A stretch of DNA of 64,000 bases from Chloroflexota bacterium (GCA_016191845.1 JACPVF010000003.1:310001-374000); one strand, 5' to 3'; positions 8,401 through 17,139 are shown, counted from the stretch's first letter. The notes: a model not told the origin generated them from the letters alone. Program-made: numbers and translations.

Positions 8401-8684
8401 CAACAGGCGAGCCTATAAAGGCAGTGACAGAGGAAAGTACGTCGGCAGATGCCGCCAGAGAGGCGCAGGAAACGCTGAAACCCGCGCTCGACCGAAACCG
8501 ACCGAAGTTCCCTCCCGAGCCGTTCAGGTGAAATTGCAGTAGTCTGAACCGCAGTCCCAGCGTTACAGGGGAGGCCGATGATGGTCGGCACAAAGTGAAT
8601 CAGCCCTTCGACTTCGCTCAGGGCGATTAATTTGGGTGGTACCGCGGGAACTCCCTCCCGTCCCAATGTGGACGGGAGGTTTTT
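8401..8684 (+). promoter_or_regulatory. T-box riboswitch, Phe specifier (TTC), upstream of pheST
   Basis: The antiterminator T-box core GGTGGTACCGCGGG lies at 8635-8648 and is followed by a terminator (CCTCCCGTCC at 8654-8663 with GGACGGGAGG at 8670-8679, then TTTTT). Upstream, stem I carries the loop-E strands AGTA (8436-8439) and GAA (8504-8506). One base after GAA comes TTC (8508-8510), the place where the specifier codon sits in known T-boxes such as glyQS. TTC is a Phe codon, matching pheS/pheT downstream. Uncharged tRNA-Phe should bind and prevent termination. Confidence 0.93.
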
Positions 8685-8701
8685 ATTTTCAGGAGGCAGA
8701 C

Positions 8702-9040
8702 ATGGATCAGGTGCTTTCATGGGTGACCGCCCTCTTGTGTGTGGTCTACGGCGCGTTGACCGCCTTTGCGGGCTTCGGCCAGGTGCAGGCCAAGAAGATC
8801 CAGCCTTGGGCCGCCTGGGGCATGCTCTTCTGCGGAGCCCTGGTCGTCGCCGCAGGCATGATGACCCTGCTTGGATTGCCCAGTGCGCTGTGGCTGCTGC
8901 TGCTCGGACTGATCGGCATCCATGCCCTGGCGATCAACAACGGGTTTCAATTGTATGGAAAGATCAACCCGTCGCATCACCTCGGCCGTTTGTTTATCTC
9001 GATCCTCTTGTTTGGATTGACCTATCTGGTTTTGAAATAA
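8702..9040 (+). CDS. Small multi-pass membrane protein in the pheST operon
   Basis: 112 residues from the ATG at 8702, chosen because AGGAGG (8691-8696) is at ideal distance. Upstream in-frame starts would lie in the T-box terminator. About four hydrophobic helices cover nearly the whole chain, with a short charged loop (GQVQAKKIQPW) and NNGFQLYGKINP near the middle. I do not recognise a family beyond a general DUF-type integral membrane protein. It is the first gene after the Phe T-box and sits 15 nt before pheS, so it should be induced by phenylalanine starvation. That invites, but does not prove, a role in uptake or membrane physiology. Confidence 0.75.
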   Translation: MDQVLSWVTALLCVVYGALTAFAGFGQVQAKKIQPWAAWGMLFCGALVVAAGMMTLLGLPSALWLLLLGLIGIHALAINNGFQLYGKINPSHHLGRLFISILLFGLTYLVLK

Positions 9041-9055
9041 TTTTTTGGAGGAAGA

Positions 9056-10114
9056 ATGCAGGACAAGTTGAATGCCATTGAAAAGGCTGCGCTCGAGTCG
9101 CTCGAGTCCGTCAAGGACCAGGCTGCACTCGACGCGTGGCGTGTGGCCCACGTGGGCCGCAGTTCCCCGCTGATGCAGGTCTTCTCCGAACTGGGTAAAC
9201 TCTCGAAGGAAGAGAGACCCGTCGTGGGGCAGGCCGCCAACAAGGTCAAGGTGGCGCTCGAAGCCGCGCTTGCCGAACGGACGGAAGCGGTCAAGGCTGC
9301 AGCGTTGGCCAAATCCCTCGAGGAGGAGCAGCTCGACGTCACGCTACCCGGGCGGACGGTCAATGTCGGCCGCCTGCATCCATCCACGCAGCAACTGCGC
9401 CGCGTGCTGGACATTCTGGCAGATATGGGATTCCAGGTCTACACCTCGCCCGAGGTCGAAAGCGACGAGATCAACTTCCAGATGCTGAACTTCCCGCCGC
9501 ACCACCCCGCGCGCGAGATGCAGGATTCGTTCTACGTCGAGGCTGGAGATCGGGGCGACAACCCGATCCTAATGCGGACTCACACATCCCCGGGCCAGAT
9601 CCGCGCGATGCGCGAGTTCGTGGCGATGAACCCCTCGGACCCGCCCGCCATTCGCATCGCCCTGCCTGGCATGTGCTTCCGTTATGAGCAGGTGACCACC
9701 CGCTCGGAGATGCAGTTCAATCAGGTGGAGGGTCTGGTCGTGGGCAAAGGCATCACCTTCGCCGACCTGAAGGGCACCATCGCTGATTTCGCCCGCCGCA
9801 TGTTCGGACAGGATGTGCGTACGCGCTTCCGCGCCTCATACTTCCCATTCACGGAACCCTCCGCCGAAGTGGACGTGGAATGTTTCGTGTGCGGCGGCAA
9901 GGGCTGCCAGGTCTGCAAGAACTCGGGCTGGCTGGAGATCATGGGCTGTGGCATGGTCCATCCTGTCGTCCTGCAAAACGGCGGCTACGACCCGAAGGTC
10001 TACTCAGGCTTCGCCTGGGGCATGGGCCCCGAGCGCCAGTTGCTGCTGCGCTACAAGATCAATGACATCCGCTATTTCTGGGGAAACGATATGCGTTTCC
10101 TCTCTCAATTCTAG
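9056..10114 (+). CDS. pheS: Phenylalanine--tRNA ligase alpha subunit
   Basis: Catalytic class II subunit of the alpha2-beta2 enzyme that charges tRNA-Phe. 352 residues. The N-terminal coiled coil (about 1-85) precedes the catalytic core. Motif 2 region is seen as GMCFRYEQVTTRSEMQFNQV and motif 3 as GFAWGMGPERQLLLRY near the C-terminus. A Cys-rich insert CFVCGGKGCQVCKNSGW (about 277-293) matches the metal-binding-like loop found in a subset of bacterial PheS. GGAGG is just upstream of ATG. It is co-transcribed with pheT under the T-box. Confidence 0.97.
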   Translation: MQDKLNAIEKAALESLESVKDQAALDAWRVAHVGRSSPLMQVFSELGKLSKEERPVVGQAANKVKVALEAALAERTEAVKAAALAKSLEEEQLDVTLPGRTVNVGRLHPSTQQLRRVLDILADMGFQVYTSPEVESDEINFQMLNFPPHHPAREMQDSFYVEAGDRGDNPILMRTHTSPGQIRAMREFVAMNPSDPPAIRIALPGMCFRYEQVTTRSEMQFNQVEGLVVGKGITFADLKGTIADFARRMFGQDVRTRFRASYFPFTEPSAEVDVECFVCGGKGCQVCKNSGWLEIMGCGMVHPVVLQNGGYDPKVYSGFAWGMGPERQLLLRYKINDIRYFWGNDMRFLSQF

Positions 10115-10123
10115 GAGGCCAGC

Positions 10124-12655
10124 ATGAAACTACCAATTTCCTGGCTAAAAGACTTCATCGATCTCGACGGCCTGTCTGTCGAAGACGTGGCCCGCAAGTT
10201 GACCCTGGCGGGCATGGAAGTGGACGAGATCCACTACGTGGGTCTTGCCATGCCCGATTACAGCAAGGGCGAGAAACACGAGTTCAAGACCACGGGTATT
10301 TCGTGGCAGCCCGACAAGCTGGTCGTGGCGGAGATCCGCGAGGTGATGCCGCATCCCAACGCGGACCGTCTCACGCTGTGCGACCTGTATGACGGCACCG
10401 AGCAGCACACCGTGCTGACGGGTGCGCCCAACATCTTTCACCTCAAGGGTATCGGCAAACTGGAGAAGCCGCTCAAGGTGGCCTGGGCCAGGGAAGGCAC
10501 AACGCTGTACGACGGTCACGCCGAAGGCCTGGTGCTGACCACGCTCAAACGCACCAAGATCCGCGGTGTGGAGTCCTACTCGATGGTCTGCTCGGAGAAG
10601 GAACTGGGCATCTCCGAGGAGCACGATGGCATCATCCTGCTGGCCGACGATGCCCCCACGGGCATGTCGCTGGTCGATTACATGGGCGATGCCGTGCTCG
10701 ACATCAGCATCCTGCCGAACATGGCGCGCAACGCCAACGTGATCGGCCTCGCGCGCGAACTCTCAGCCATGACGGGCCGTCCGCTCAAGAAGCCGACCAT
10801 CCAGTACGCGACCTCGGGCGAGTCCATCGAGGGTAAGATCTCGATCGAGATCACCAACCCCGAGATGAATCCACGCTTCGTGCTGGGACTCATCCGCAAC
10901 GTGGAGATCAAGCCCAGCCCGTACCAGATCCAGCGCCGTTTGCGCTTGGCGGGCGTGCGTCCCATCAACAACATCGTCGACGCCACCAACTACGCCATGA
11001 TCGAACTGGGCGAACCGCTGCACGCCTTCGACTACGATGTGCTGACCCAGCGCGCGGGCGGCAAGAACGTCAAGATCATCACCCGTACCGCGGCGGACGG
11101 CGAAAAGCTCACCACCCTCGACGGCAACACCCGCACGCTGACCGCCTCGAACGTGCTGGTCTGCGACGAGAAGGGTTCGCTTTCTCTTGCAGGCGTGATG
11201 GGCGGCGCTGAATCTGAGGTGGCGCCCACCAGTGTCAATATCCTGCTCGAAGGCGCGGCCTGGAACTTCATCAACATCCGTCGCACGGCCAAACAGCACA
11301 ACCTGCCGTCCGAAGCTTCATTCCGCTTCTCGCGCGGCGTGCATCCCGCCCTGGCGGAGATGGGCGTGCGTCGCGGCCTGCAACTGATGGCCGAATGGTC
11401 GGGCGGCGCCGTCGCCCCTGGGCTGGTCGACAACTATCCGCTGCCTCCAAAAGACGTAGTGGTCGACATCACGCCGAAGGAAGTCAAGCGCCTGCTCGGC
11501 ATTGACCTGTCCGCAAAAGAGATCGCCGAACTGCTCGGTCATCTCGAATTCGAATGCAGCATCCACGGCGAGACCGTCACGGTCAAGACCCCGCCCCATC
11601 GCCTCGACATCGGCGAAGGCGTGGTCGGCGTGGCAGATGTGCTCGAAGAGGTGGCCCGCAGCTACGGCTACGACCGCATTCCCGAGACGCGCATCTCCGA
11701 CCCGCTCCCGCCGCAGATCGGCAACCCCGTCCACGAATGGGAAGAGCATCTGCGCGACCTGCTCGTCAGCCTCGGCATTCAGGAGGTCGTCACCTATCGC
11801 ATGACCTCGCCCGAGCGTGAAGGCCGCCTGGTCCGCTTCGACGAGTACACGCGCATCGCCAATCCGATCACGCCCGAGCGCACCATCCTGCGCCGCAGCC
11901 TGGTCGCGTCGGTGCTGGAGATCGCTGAGAAGAATGCACGCGCCGAGTCGCTCTCGCTGTTCGAGATCGGACCCGTCTTCGAGCCGCGCAAGGGTGAATT
12001 ACCCAACGAGCCGCGCAAGCTGGCCATCGTGATGACGGGCCGCCGTCTGGCCTCCGCCTGGGACGTGAAGGACTCCCCCGCGATGGACTTCTTCGACCTC
12101 AAGGGCCGCATCGAACTGATGTTGGCTGGGCTCCGTTTCACGGACGTTTCCTACGCCCCGACCGCCCTGAGCGCGGTCGAAGGGCCATCCTATCTGCACC
12201 CAGGCAAGGCTGCCGAGGTCAAGGTCAATGGACAGGTCGTCGGCGTGTTCGGCGAACTGCATCCACTGGTCAAGGAAAAATATGAGGTCGGGGACAAGCC
12301 CGTCCTCGTGGCTGACTTCGATCTCGACGCGTTGCGAACCGCCGGCCCCGCCTACGGTATCGTGCCCGTGCCCGAGTTCCCGCCCGTCTTCGAAGACATC
12401 GCCGTCATCGTGGACGAGTCGGTGCCTGCTGCGCGCGTCGAAGCGCTGATCAAGCAGACGGGCGGCAGGAGCGTCAGCGCCGTCAGCCTGTTCGATGTCT
12501 ACCGCGACGAAAAGATCGGCGCGGGCAAGAAGTCGCTGGCTTACAACCTGACCTACCAATCCGACAAGACCATGACCGATGCCGAAGCTGCCGCGATCCG
12601 CAACAAGATCGTCAAGCGGCTAGCGCAGGAAGTGGACGCCAAGTTACGCAGCTAA
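10124..12655 (+). CDS. pheT: Phenylalanine--tRNA ligase beta subunit
   Basis: 843 residues, slightly longer than usual. Domains in order are an N-terminal B1 part, an EMAP/OB-type tRNA-binding domain (VAEIREVMPHPNADRLTLCD), the B3/4 editing domain (PINNIVDATNYAMIELGEPLHAFD), the B5 domain (GIDLSAKEIAELLGHLEFE), the catalytic-like core and a C-terminal FDX-ACB anticodon-binding domain (PEFPPVFEDIAVIVDE... LFDVYRDEKIGAGKKSLAY). The editing domain hydrolyses mis-charged Tyr-tRNA-Phe. GGAGG precedes the ATG 9 nt after the pheS stop. A terminator follows directly. Confidence 0.97.
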   Translation: MKLPISWLKDFIDLDGLSVEDVARKLTLAGMEVDEIHYVGLAMPDYSKGEKHEFKTTGISWQPDKLVVAEIREVMPHPNADRLTLCDLYDGTEQHTVLTGAPNIFHLKGIGKLEKPLKVAWAREGTTLYDGHAEGLVLTTLKRTKIRGVESYSMVCSEKELGISEEHDGIILLADDAPTGMSLVDYMGDAVLDISILPNMARNANVIGLARELSAMTGRPLKKPTIQYATSGESIEGKISIEITNPEMNPRFVLGLIRNVEIKPSPYQIQRRLRLAGVRPINNIVDATNYAMIELGEPLHAFDYDVLTQRAGGKNVKIITRTAADGEKLTTLDGNTRTLTASNVLVCDEKGSLSLAGVMGGAESEVAPTSVNILLEGAAWNFINIRRTAKQHNLPSEASFRFSRGVHPALAEMGVRRGLQLMAEWSGGAVAPGLVDNYPLPPKDVVVDITPKEVKRLLGIDLSAKEIAELLGHLEFECSIHGETVTVKTPPHRLDIGEGVVGVADVLEEVARSYGYDRIPETRISDPLPPQIGNPVHEWEEHLRDLLVSLGIQEVVTYRMTSPEREGRLVRFDEYTRIANPITPERTILRRSLVASVLEIAEKNARAESLSLFEIGPVFEPRKGELPNEPRKLAIVMTGRRLASAWDVKDSPAMDFFDLKGRIELMLAGLRFTDVSYAPTALSAVEGPSYLHPGKAAEVKVNGQVVGVFGELHPLVKEKYEVGDKPVLVADFDLDALRTAGPAYGIVPVPEFPPVFEDIAVIVDESVPAARVEALIKQTGGRSVSAVSLFDVYRDEKIGAGKKSLAYNLTYQSDKTMTDAEAAAIRNKIVKRLAQEVDAKLRS

Positions 12656-12670
12656 CTTCCTAGGACAAAT

Positions 12671-12706
12671 GGGGCGCAGGATTTTCTTGCGCCTCATTTT
12701 TATTTT
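12671..12706 (+). terminator. pheT terminator overlapping the next promoter
   Basis: Stem GGGGCGCA/TGCGCCTC (one G-T pair) with a 9-nt loop, then CATTTTTATTTT. The right arm contains the -35 hexamer of the following promoter. Confidence 0.8.
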
Positions 12707-12715
12707 CTGTATACT
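12687..12715 (+). promoter_or_regulatory. Sigma-70-type promoter embedded in terminator
   Basis: TTGCGC (12687-12692), a spacer of exactly 17 nt and TATACT (12710-12715). It would drive the small membrane protein starting at 12750 with a leader of about 28 nt. Confidence 0.6.
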
Positions 12716-12749
12716 CACGCCAACCAAACTTAATGAGGAGATAGAATTT

Positions 12750-13052
12750 ATGAACAACAAGAACACTGGCATCATTGCCACCGTCGCGGCCGCGTTATTG
12801 TGCGGATGCCCCGGCCTGGCTTCGCTGTGCTGGGGCATCACGTCTGCTGCGGCGAGCTTCATGCCCGGCGCCGATATCAACATCAACGGCAGCAGCAGCC
12901 CGCAGTCCGCGCTGTTTGCGGGGCTGGGCGGCTTGTGCGTGGGCATCATCTTCATCGCCATCCCCGTCGTAGTCGGTTTCCTGACCTTGCGCAAGAAGCC
13001 CGAAGCGGCCGCCGTGCCCGTCAGCGACGAACCGCTACCGCCTGCTTCGTAA
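12750..13052 (+). CDS. Small two-helix membrane protein
   Basis: 100 residues. The ATG at 12750 follows AGGAG at suitable distance. A first helix covers about residues 8-35 (GIIATVAAALLCGCPGLASL), an outer Ser/Asn loop follows, and a second helix covers about 58-80 (AGLGGLCVGIIFIAIPVVVG). The tail is Ala/Pro-rich and acidic. I recognise no family and can assign no function. It stands alone between its own promoter and a strong terminator. Confidence 0.65.
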   Translation: MNNKNTGIIATVAAALLCGCPGLASLCWGITSAAASFMPGADININGSSSPQSALFAGLGGLCVGIIFIAIPVVVGFLTLRKKPEAAAVPVSDEPLPPAS

Positions 13053-13065
13053 TTTTGTAAGATAC

Positions 13066-13100
13066 AAAAAAATCCCGCAACTCTCGTTGCGGGATTTTTT
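13066..13100. terminator. Bidirectional terminator hairpin
   Basis: A 15-bp stem of the type AAAAAATCCCGCAAC/GTTGCGGGATTTTTT with a short loop separates two convergent genes. The poly-A/poly-T ends serve both directions. The opposing lipoprotein gene stops at 13104. Confidence 0.9.
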
Positions 13101-13103
13101 GAT

Positions 13104-13982
13104 TTACGGGGGAGGTGAAACGATAACGGTTGGAATTTTTGTAGGAGTTGGCGCGCCAACAATGATGGTCGCGTACAAATCACAAACCACTCTGGCACCG
13201 CGGCTCAATTGCCAGTGGGTGGAATAGCGTCCAGCCTTGGATGGGGCCGTCAGGTCGACGCCCGGCAGGGTCACCACAAAACCAGTGTAGACAGAGAACG
13301 GCAGATCGTATCCAAAACTACGGACCGGGATGTCACCACCTTTGTAGACCAGATCCACACTGTTGATATCCCAGGGCGAGGCCGTGTTCTTCACAGTCCA
13401 AAATACGCGGAAATTCGTTCCCGCCTGAACCACCGTATTATTCGGGGGATTCATCCCCACTACACTACAGCTATATGCCTTGGGAGTCGGCCCTCCGCCA
13501 TCATCTCCACCCCCATCCCCTCCTCCTCCCCCGCCACCACCACCGCCACCTTTATGACCCTTCTTCGTGGCAGTCGGCTTCGGAAGTTTGAAGGGCGTGG
13601 AAGTATGGATGGTCAACAGGAAAGTCGCAGTGGGGGACGGGGTATCAATCGCCGTTTGGGTCGGCAGGAGGGTCGGCGTGGGGGTTAGGGTGTTGGGGAC
13701 CAGCGCCGCCGTCTGGGTGCCCGCTGCTTCAAAGGTCTGCGCAATGGATGTATTAAAAGCATCCTGGTCCAGAAGAGGGCCACCCGGGACAGGAGACGCC
13801 TGCACCCCGGGCTGGACTGCAGCGGCTGTCTGCATCGAAGCGGCATCCGCTGTCTGCGCAATGGCAGTGCTCATCGAGAAGGGATCGAGCGTCGGGGCAG
13901 ATGCAAGCGAGAAGGTCGGCGCGCAGGAAAATCCCAGCACCGCAATCAGCAATATCATCCCAATCCGTTTTTTATTACTCAT
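13104..13982 (-). CDS. Lipoprotein with NBR1 Ig-like domain and poly-Gly linker
   Basis: 292 residues from the ATG at 13982 (MSNKKRIGMI). The signal ends in GFSC. The segment TLDPFSMSTAIAQTADAASMQTAA repeats in spirit in the next two genes. After a Thr/Pro linker comes an uninterrupted run of 11 Gly plus more Gly/Asp, then a C-terminal domain (about 185-285) with TNFRVFWTVKNTASPW. This is the characteristic core of the Ig-like domain from NBR1 (PF16158 type), abundant in Anaerolineae surface proteins. It is the last of three paralogues in a row, with 32 nt between it and the one upstream. Confidence 0.8.
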   Translation of the reverse strand: MSNKKRIGMILLIAVLGFSCAPTFSLASAPTLDPFSMSTAIAQTADAASMQTAAAVQPGVQASPVPGGPLLDQDAFNTSIAQTFEAAGTQTAALVPNTLTPTPTLLPTQTAIDTPSPTATFLLTIHTSTPFKLPKPTATKKGHKGGGGGGGGGGGDGGGDDGGGPTPKAYSCSVVGMNPPNNTVVQAGTNFRVFWTVKNTASPWDINSVDLVYKGGDIPVRSFGYDLPFSVYTGFVVTLPGVDLTAPSKAGRYSTHWQLSRGARVVCDLYATIIVGAPTPTKIPTVIVSPPP

Positions 13983-14014
13983 GGCTCGACTCTTTTCAAA
14001 GGCGCTCATCAGGG

Positions 14015-14818
14015 TTATTGCACAATAACCATCAACTGCAAAAAGCAGGCCGGGAGATACTCCACCGACACGAGCCAAGTCGTGACATAGTAGCCAGATT
14101 TGGCAGGGGTCTTCAGGGAAATGATTGGCAGCGTCACCACGTCACCGCCACTGATGATGTACGGTGAAAGTACGGGGAGGTTATTCGGATTCGTGATGGG
14201 GATCAGGGTTCCCTCCACATACTCGATCCTCGCGCTTCCACCGGGCCAGTTCTGGCCAATGTTCTTGATAATCCAAATCACATCGAATTGGGTGTTCTTC
14301 GGAAGAATGGTCTCATTTCGCGGGGTGACTCGCGTCTGCTTGCACTCATACGGCAGGACAATGTCGCCGCCGTTATCGCCGGGGGCCTTGGGCTTCTTGG
14401 TGGCTGGCGAAAGCGGCGTGGTGAAAGTCGGCGGCAGGGTGATGACGAAGGTGCGTGTGGGGCTGGGCGTGATGGACGGAGTCCAGGTGGGGAACGGAGT
14501 CACGCTGGGCGTGAGAGTGTTGGGGACAAGGGCCTGGGTCTGCGCAGCGGCAGCATCCGAAGTCAATGCGATGGCCGTACCAAGGGACTGGGAGTCGAGG
14601 GTCGGACCCTGGGCAACCACCTGCTCCGCAGGTGCGGGCGGAAGGCCTAGCCCGGCGGCAGCCGTCTGCACAGATGCGGCATCCGCCGTCTGCACAATGG
14701 CCGTTCCCATGGAGGACGGATCGAGCGTGGGGACGGGCGCCAACGACAGGGTTGGCGCGCAGGCGAAGCCCAGCAACGCAACGATCACCAGAGACCAAAT
14801 CCTCTTTTTGGCGTTCAC
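14015..14818 (-). CDS. Lipoprotein with NBR1 Ig-like domain
   Basis: 267 residues. The signal MNAKKRIWSLVIVALLGFAC has a lipobox. TLDPSSMGTAIVQTADAASVQTAA occurs once and a variant (TLDSQSLGTAIALTSDAAAAQTQA) occurs again about 45 residues later, so this copy has a duplicated Ala/Thr/Gln segment. The linker is Thr/Pro-rich. The C-terminal domain contains TQFDVIWIIKNIGQNWPGG and closes with two Cys-flanked strands. No catalytic motif is visible; a structural or binding role outside the membrane is inferred. It is the middle gene of the three-gene run. Confidence 0.8.
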   Translation of the reverse strand: MNAKKRIWSLVIVALLGFACAPTLSLAPVPTLDPSSMGTAIVQTADAASVQTAAAGLGLPPAPAEQVVAQGPTLDSQSLGTAIALTSDAAAAQTQALVPNTLTPSVTPFPTWTPSITPSPTRTFVITLPPTFTTPLSPATKKPKAPGDNGGDIVLPYECKQTRVTPRNETILPKNTQFDVIWIIKNIGQNWPGGSARIEYVEGTLIPITNPNNLPVLSPYIISGGDVVTLPIISLKTPAKSGYYVTTWLVSVEYLPACFLQLMVIVQ

Positions 14819-14849
14819 GGCAGGACCCTTTCAATCATTTCGAATCGAG

Positions 14850-15479
14850 CTACTCCACGAAGATGGCCACGTAGGGATAGCAGAAACCGCCTTGCAGTTT
14901 CCAGGTCATCACATGGAAACCCTTGCCCGACGGAGCCACGGCATCCATAACCACGGAATACTTGTCACCCGGCTTCATACGCGGCAGTTCGAAATAAGTG
15001 GCGCCCGTCATCAGGTCGCCGCTGTAATAGACGAGGTCGTAGCCCGCCTCCCAAGTGGCGGTGCCAGTGTTGACGATGGTCCACTTGACGTCAAAGCTGT
15101 CGCCCGGCTTGAAGGCGGCATTGTCACGAGGACGCTTGCCAATGTCGGGATCGCAAGAGTAGGAGTAGGTGGTGGTCCCGCCTCCACCGCCACCGCCGCT
15201 GGAGGAACGCGTTGCAGTGGGGATCACAAAGGGTGTGGTGGTCGGCAGGAGGGGCGTCTCGGTGGGAGGCGCGGGCGTGAACGTGAAAGTGGCGGTCGGC
15301 TGGGCTTCCGCGGTCTGGGTCTGCCCAACCGAGACTGTGGCCGCCACGGCGGTCATCACCTGATCGGCGATCTCGTTCGCGTCGATGGTGGGCGCCATCG
15401 CCTGCTGCGGAATGCAGGCCGACAACACGAAGACAACGGCCATCAGCAGGGAAATCAATTTGGTGTTTTTGAAGGTCAT
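14850..15479 (-). CDS. Lipoprotein with NBR1 Ig-like domain
   Basis: 209 residues from the ATG at 15479, with AAGGAGAA at good distance. The signal ends in FVLSAC. An ANEIADQVMTAVAAT segment, a Thr/Pro linker and a Ser/Gly run lead to the Ig-like domain: GDSFDVKWTIVNTGTATWEAGYDLVYYSG, here split into shorter pieces as FDVKWTIVNTGT and ATWEAGYDL, and the closing GKGFHVMTWKLQGG. It is first in the three-gene run, 78 nt downstream of kamA, from which it is separated by a long hairpin. Confidence 0.82.
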   Translation of the reverse strand: MTFKNTKLISLLMAVVFVLSACIPQQAMAPTIDANEIADQVMTAVAATVSVGQTQTAEAQPTATFTFTPAPPTETPLLPTTTPFVIPTATRSSSGGGGGGGTTTYSYSCDPDIGKRPRDNAAFKPGDSFDVKWTIVNTGTATWEAGYDLVYYSGDLMTGATYFELPRMKPGDKYSVVMDAVAPSGKGFHVMTWKLQGGFCYPYVAIFVE

Positions 15480-15493
15480 AGGTTCTCCTTGGA

Positions 15494-15545
15494 GTCCGCC
15501 CCGCCCTGCCGGGATGGTCATCCCTGCAGGGCTGAACGGGCGGAC
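15494..15545 (-). repeat. Long intercistronic hairpin between kamA and the lipoprotein run
   Basis: Three stacked inverted repeats: GTCCGCCC with GGGCGGAC (15494-15501/15538-15545), GCCCTGC with GCAGGGC (15503-15509/15526-15532), and GGGAT with ATCCC inside. There is no T-run on the minus strand, so it may be an mRNA stabiliser or partial terminator rather than a full stop. Confidence 0.6.
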
Positions 15546-15557
15546 AGTTTCAACGGT

Positions 15558-16886
15558 CTATTGGTCGGTCTGGCCCGACCCGATCCCCAGCGGCTTCCAC
15601 TTGCTCTCGTCCTTGAGGCGGTGCTGGATGCCCTGACGATCGTGGACCTGATCGAAGCCCTCGGGCTTGATGAACAGATCTTCGCCATCGAGCAGGGCAT
15701 GGACTCCGCCTTGTCCAGGTTCGAGGCGTTTGAGGCCCTTGAACTTGGCGGCGTCAGCGGGCGTGTAATCGGTCGGCTCCTCGTAGGTGGTGACGTAACC
15801 TTCGTAGTTGCGCAGCACCACCTTGTGGTCGGACATGCTCAACAGGTAGTTCGGCATGACCGGGATTTTGCCGCCGCCTCCGGGCGCGTCCACGATGTAT
15901 TGCGGCACGGCGTAGCCCGAGGTGTGACCGCGTAGGCCTTCCATGATCTCGATGCCCTTGGCCACCGGGGTGCGGAAGTGCCCCGCGCCTTCGACCAGAT
16001 CGCACTGATACAGGTAGTACGGCCGCACACGGATACGCACCAGGTCCTGCACCAACTTGCGCTGGATATGGACATTGTCGTTCACACCGGCCAGCAACAC
16101 GGACTGGTTGCCCAGCGGAATGCCCGCACGAGTCAGACGGTCACAGGCCTGTTCCAGTTCCAAACTGATCTCGTTCGAGTGATTGACATGGATGTTCATC
16201 CACAGCGGATGATACTTGGCGAGCATGTCCACCAGCTCCTGGGTGACGCGCATCGGCATGAAGACCGGCACGCGCGACCCGATGCGGATGATCTCGATGT
16301 GCGGGATCTCGCGCAGGCGGCTGAGGATCTGCTCGAGAATCTTGGGCGCCAGCACGAGCGGGTCGCCGCCCGAGAGCAGCACGTCGCGAACCTGCGGGGT
16401 GCGCTTGAGGTACTCGATCTGCATGTCGAACTCGGCCTGCGAGAAGGTCTGGCCGGGGTCGCCCACGATACGCGAGCGGGTGCAGTAACGGCAGTAGGAG
16501 GCGCATTGGGTGGTGACCAGCATCAGCACGCGGTCCGGGTAGCGGTGGACCAGGCCGGGGACCGGCGAATGACGGTCCTCGGCCAGCGAATCTTCCATCA
16601 TCGCGGTGAAGGACTTCATCTCCTCCGAGCGCGGGATGATCTGCTTGCGGGTGGGGTCATCCGGGTCGTCCGGGTCGATCAACGAGATGAAGTAGGGCGT
16701 CACGTCCACGCGGAACAGGCCCTGGGTCTGGAGCGCCTTGCGCTCCGACTCGGTCAGCGGGATGACCTTCTCGATCTCTTCGACGGTATTCAGGCGGTGG
16801 CTCAGCTGCCAGCGCCAATCGTTCCACTTTTCATCGGGAACGTCGGCGTAGATCGGAGCGCGCTTGGAAACAAAGGGAGCGGGCAT
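15558..16886 (-). CDS. kamA: Lysine 2,3-aminomutase family radical SAM enzyme
   Basis: Moves the alpha-amino group of lysine to the beta position using SAM, a 4Fe-4S cluster and PLP. 442 residues. The cluster motif is in CASYCRYCTR (about 129-138, CxxxCxxC). LLSGGDPL is the typical GGD/E SAM-contact segment. The PLP lysine is expected in PGGGGKIPVMPNY near the C-terminal third, which is well conserved. Some family members act on glutamate instead, which I cannot exclude. No beta-lysine acetyltransferase or fermentation genes adjoin it. GGAGG precedes the start. Confidence 0.9.
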   Translation of the reverse strand: MPAPFVSKRAPIYADVPDEKWNDWRWQLSHRLNTVEEIEKVIPLTESERKALQTQGLFRVDVTPYFISLIDPDDPDDPTRKQIIPRSEEMKSFTAMMEDSLAEDRHSPVPGLVHRYPDRVLMLVTTQCASYCRYCTRSRIVGDPGQTFSQAEFDMQIEYLKRTPQVRDVLLSGGDPLVLAPKILEQILSRLREIPHIEIIRIGSRVPVFMPMRVTQELVDMLAKYHPLWMNIHVNHSNEISLELEQACDRLTRAGIPLGNQSVLLAGVNDNVHIQRKLVQDLVRIRVRPYYLYQCDLVEGAGHFRTPVAKGIEIMEGLRGHTSGYAVPQYIVDAPGGGGKIPVMPNYLLSMSDHKVVLRNYEGYVTTYEEPTDYTPADAAKFKGLKRLEPGQGGVHALLDGEDLFIKPEGFDQVHDRQGIQHRLKDESKWKPLGIGSGQTDQ

Positions 16887-17139
16887 GGGTAAATCCTCCG
16901 TTATTCAAATGTGGGTTTGGAAACGACTAAAGCGAAAACAGGCGTAACAATAAATCCCACACGGAGGGTCATGGTCGGGGCGGAAAAATCCCGCAAAAAA
17001 GCGACAAACCGACATGAAAGTCATCTTTGGTATTGTAAGAGCAAACAAATGACGGGTCAATGATAATTTGTGGGGATGGTCGGGCCCTAAAAAGCGGCAT
17101 TTTCGGGCATTCCACTGCATCCGGCGGGTCGATTTTGTG

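Noticed and set aside
8324-8542. Short plus-strand frame over the T-box leader
   Set aside because: The bases are explained by the promoter and the T-box stem I; no ribosome-binding site.
13500-13560. G/C run resembling a sequencing artefact or G-quadruplex
   Set aside because: It encodes an in-frame poly-Gly linker in a lipoprotein, as in the neighbouring paralogue; no break in the frame.
14100-15935. 611-codon open frame on the plus strand across the NBR1-Ig lipoprotein genes
   Set aside because: Antisense to three clear lipoproteins and to the end of kamA; Val/Gly-rich composition is a shadow of Thr/Pro linkers.
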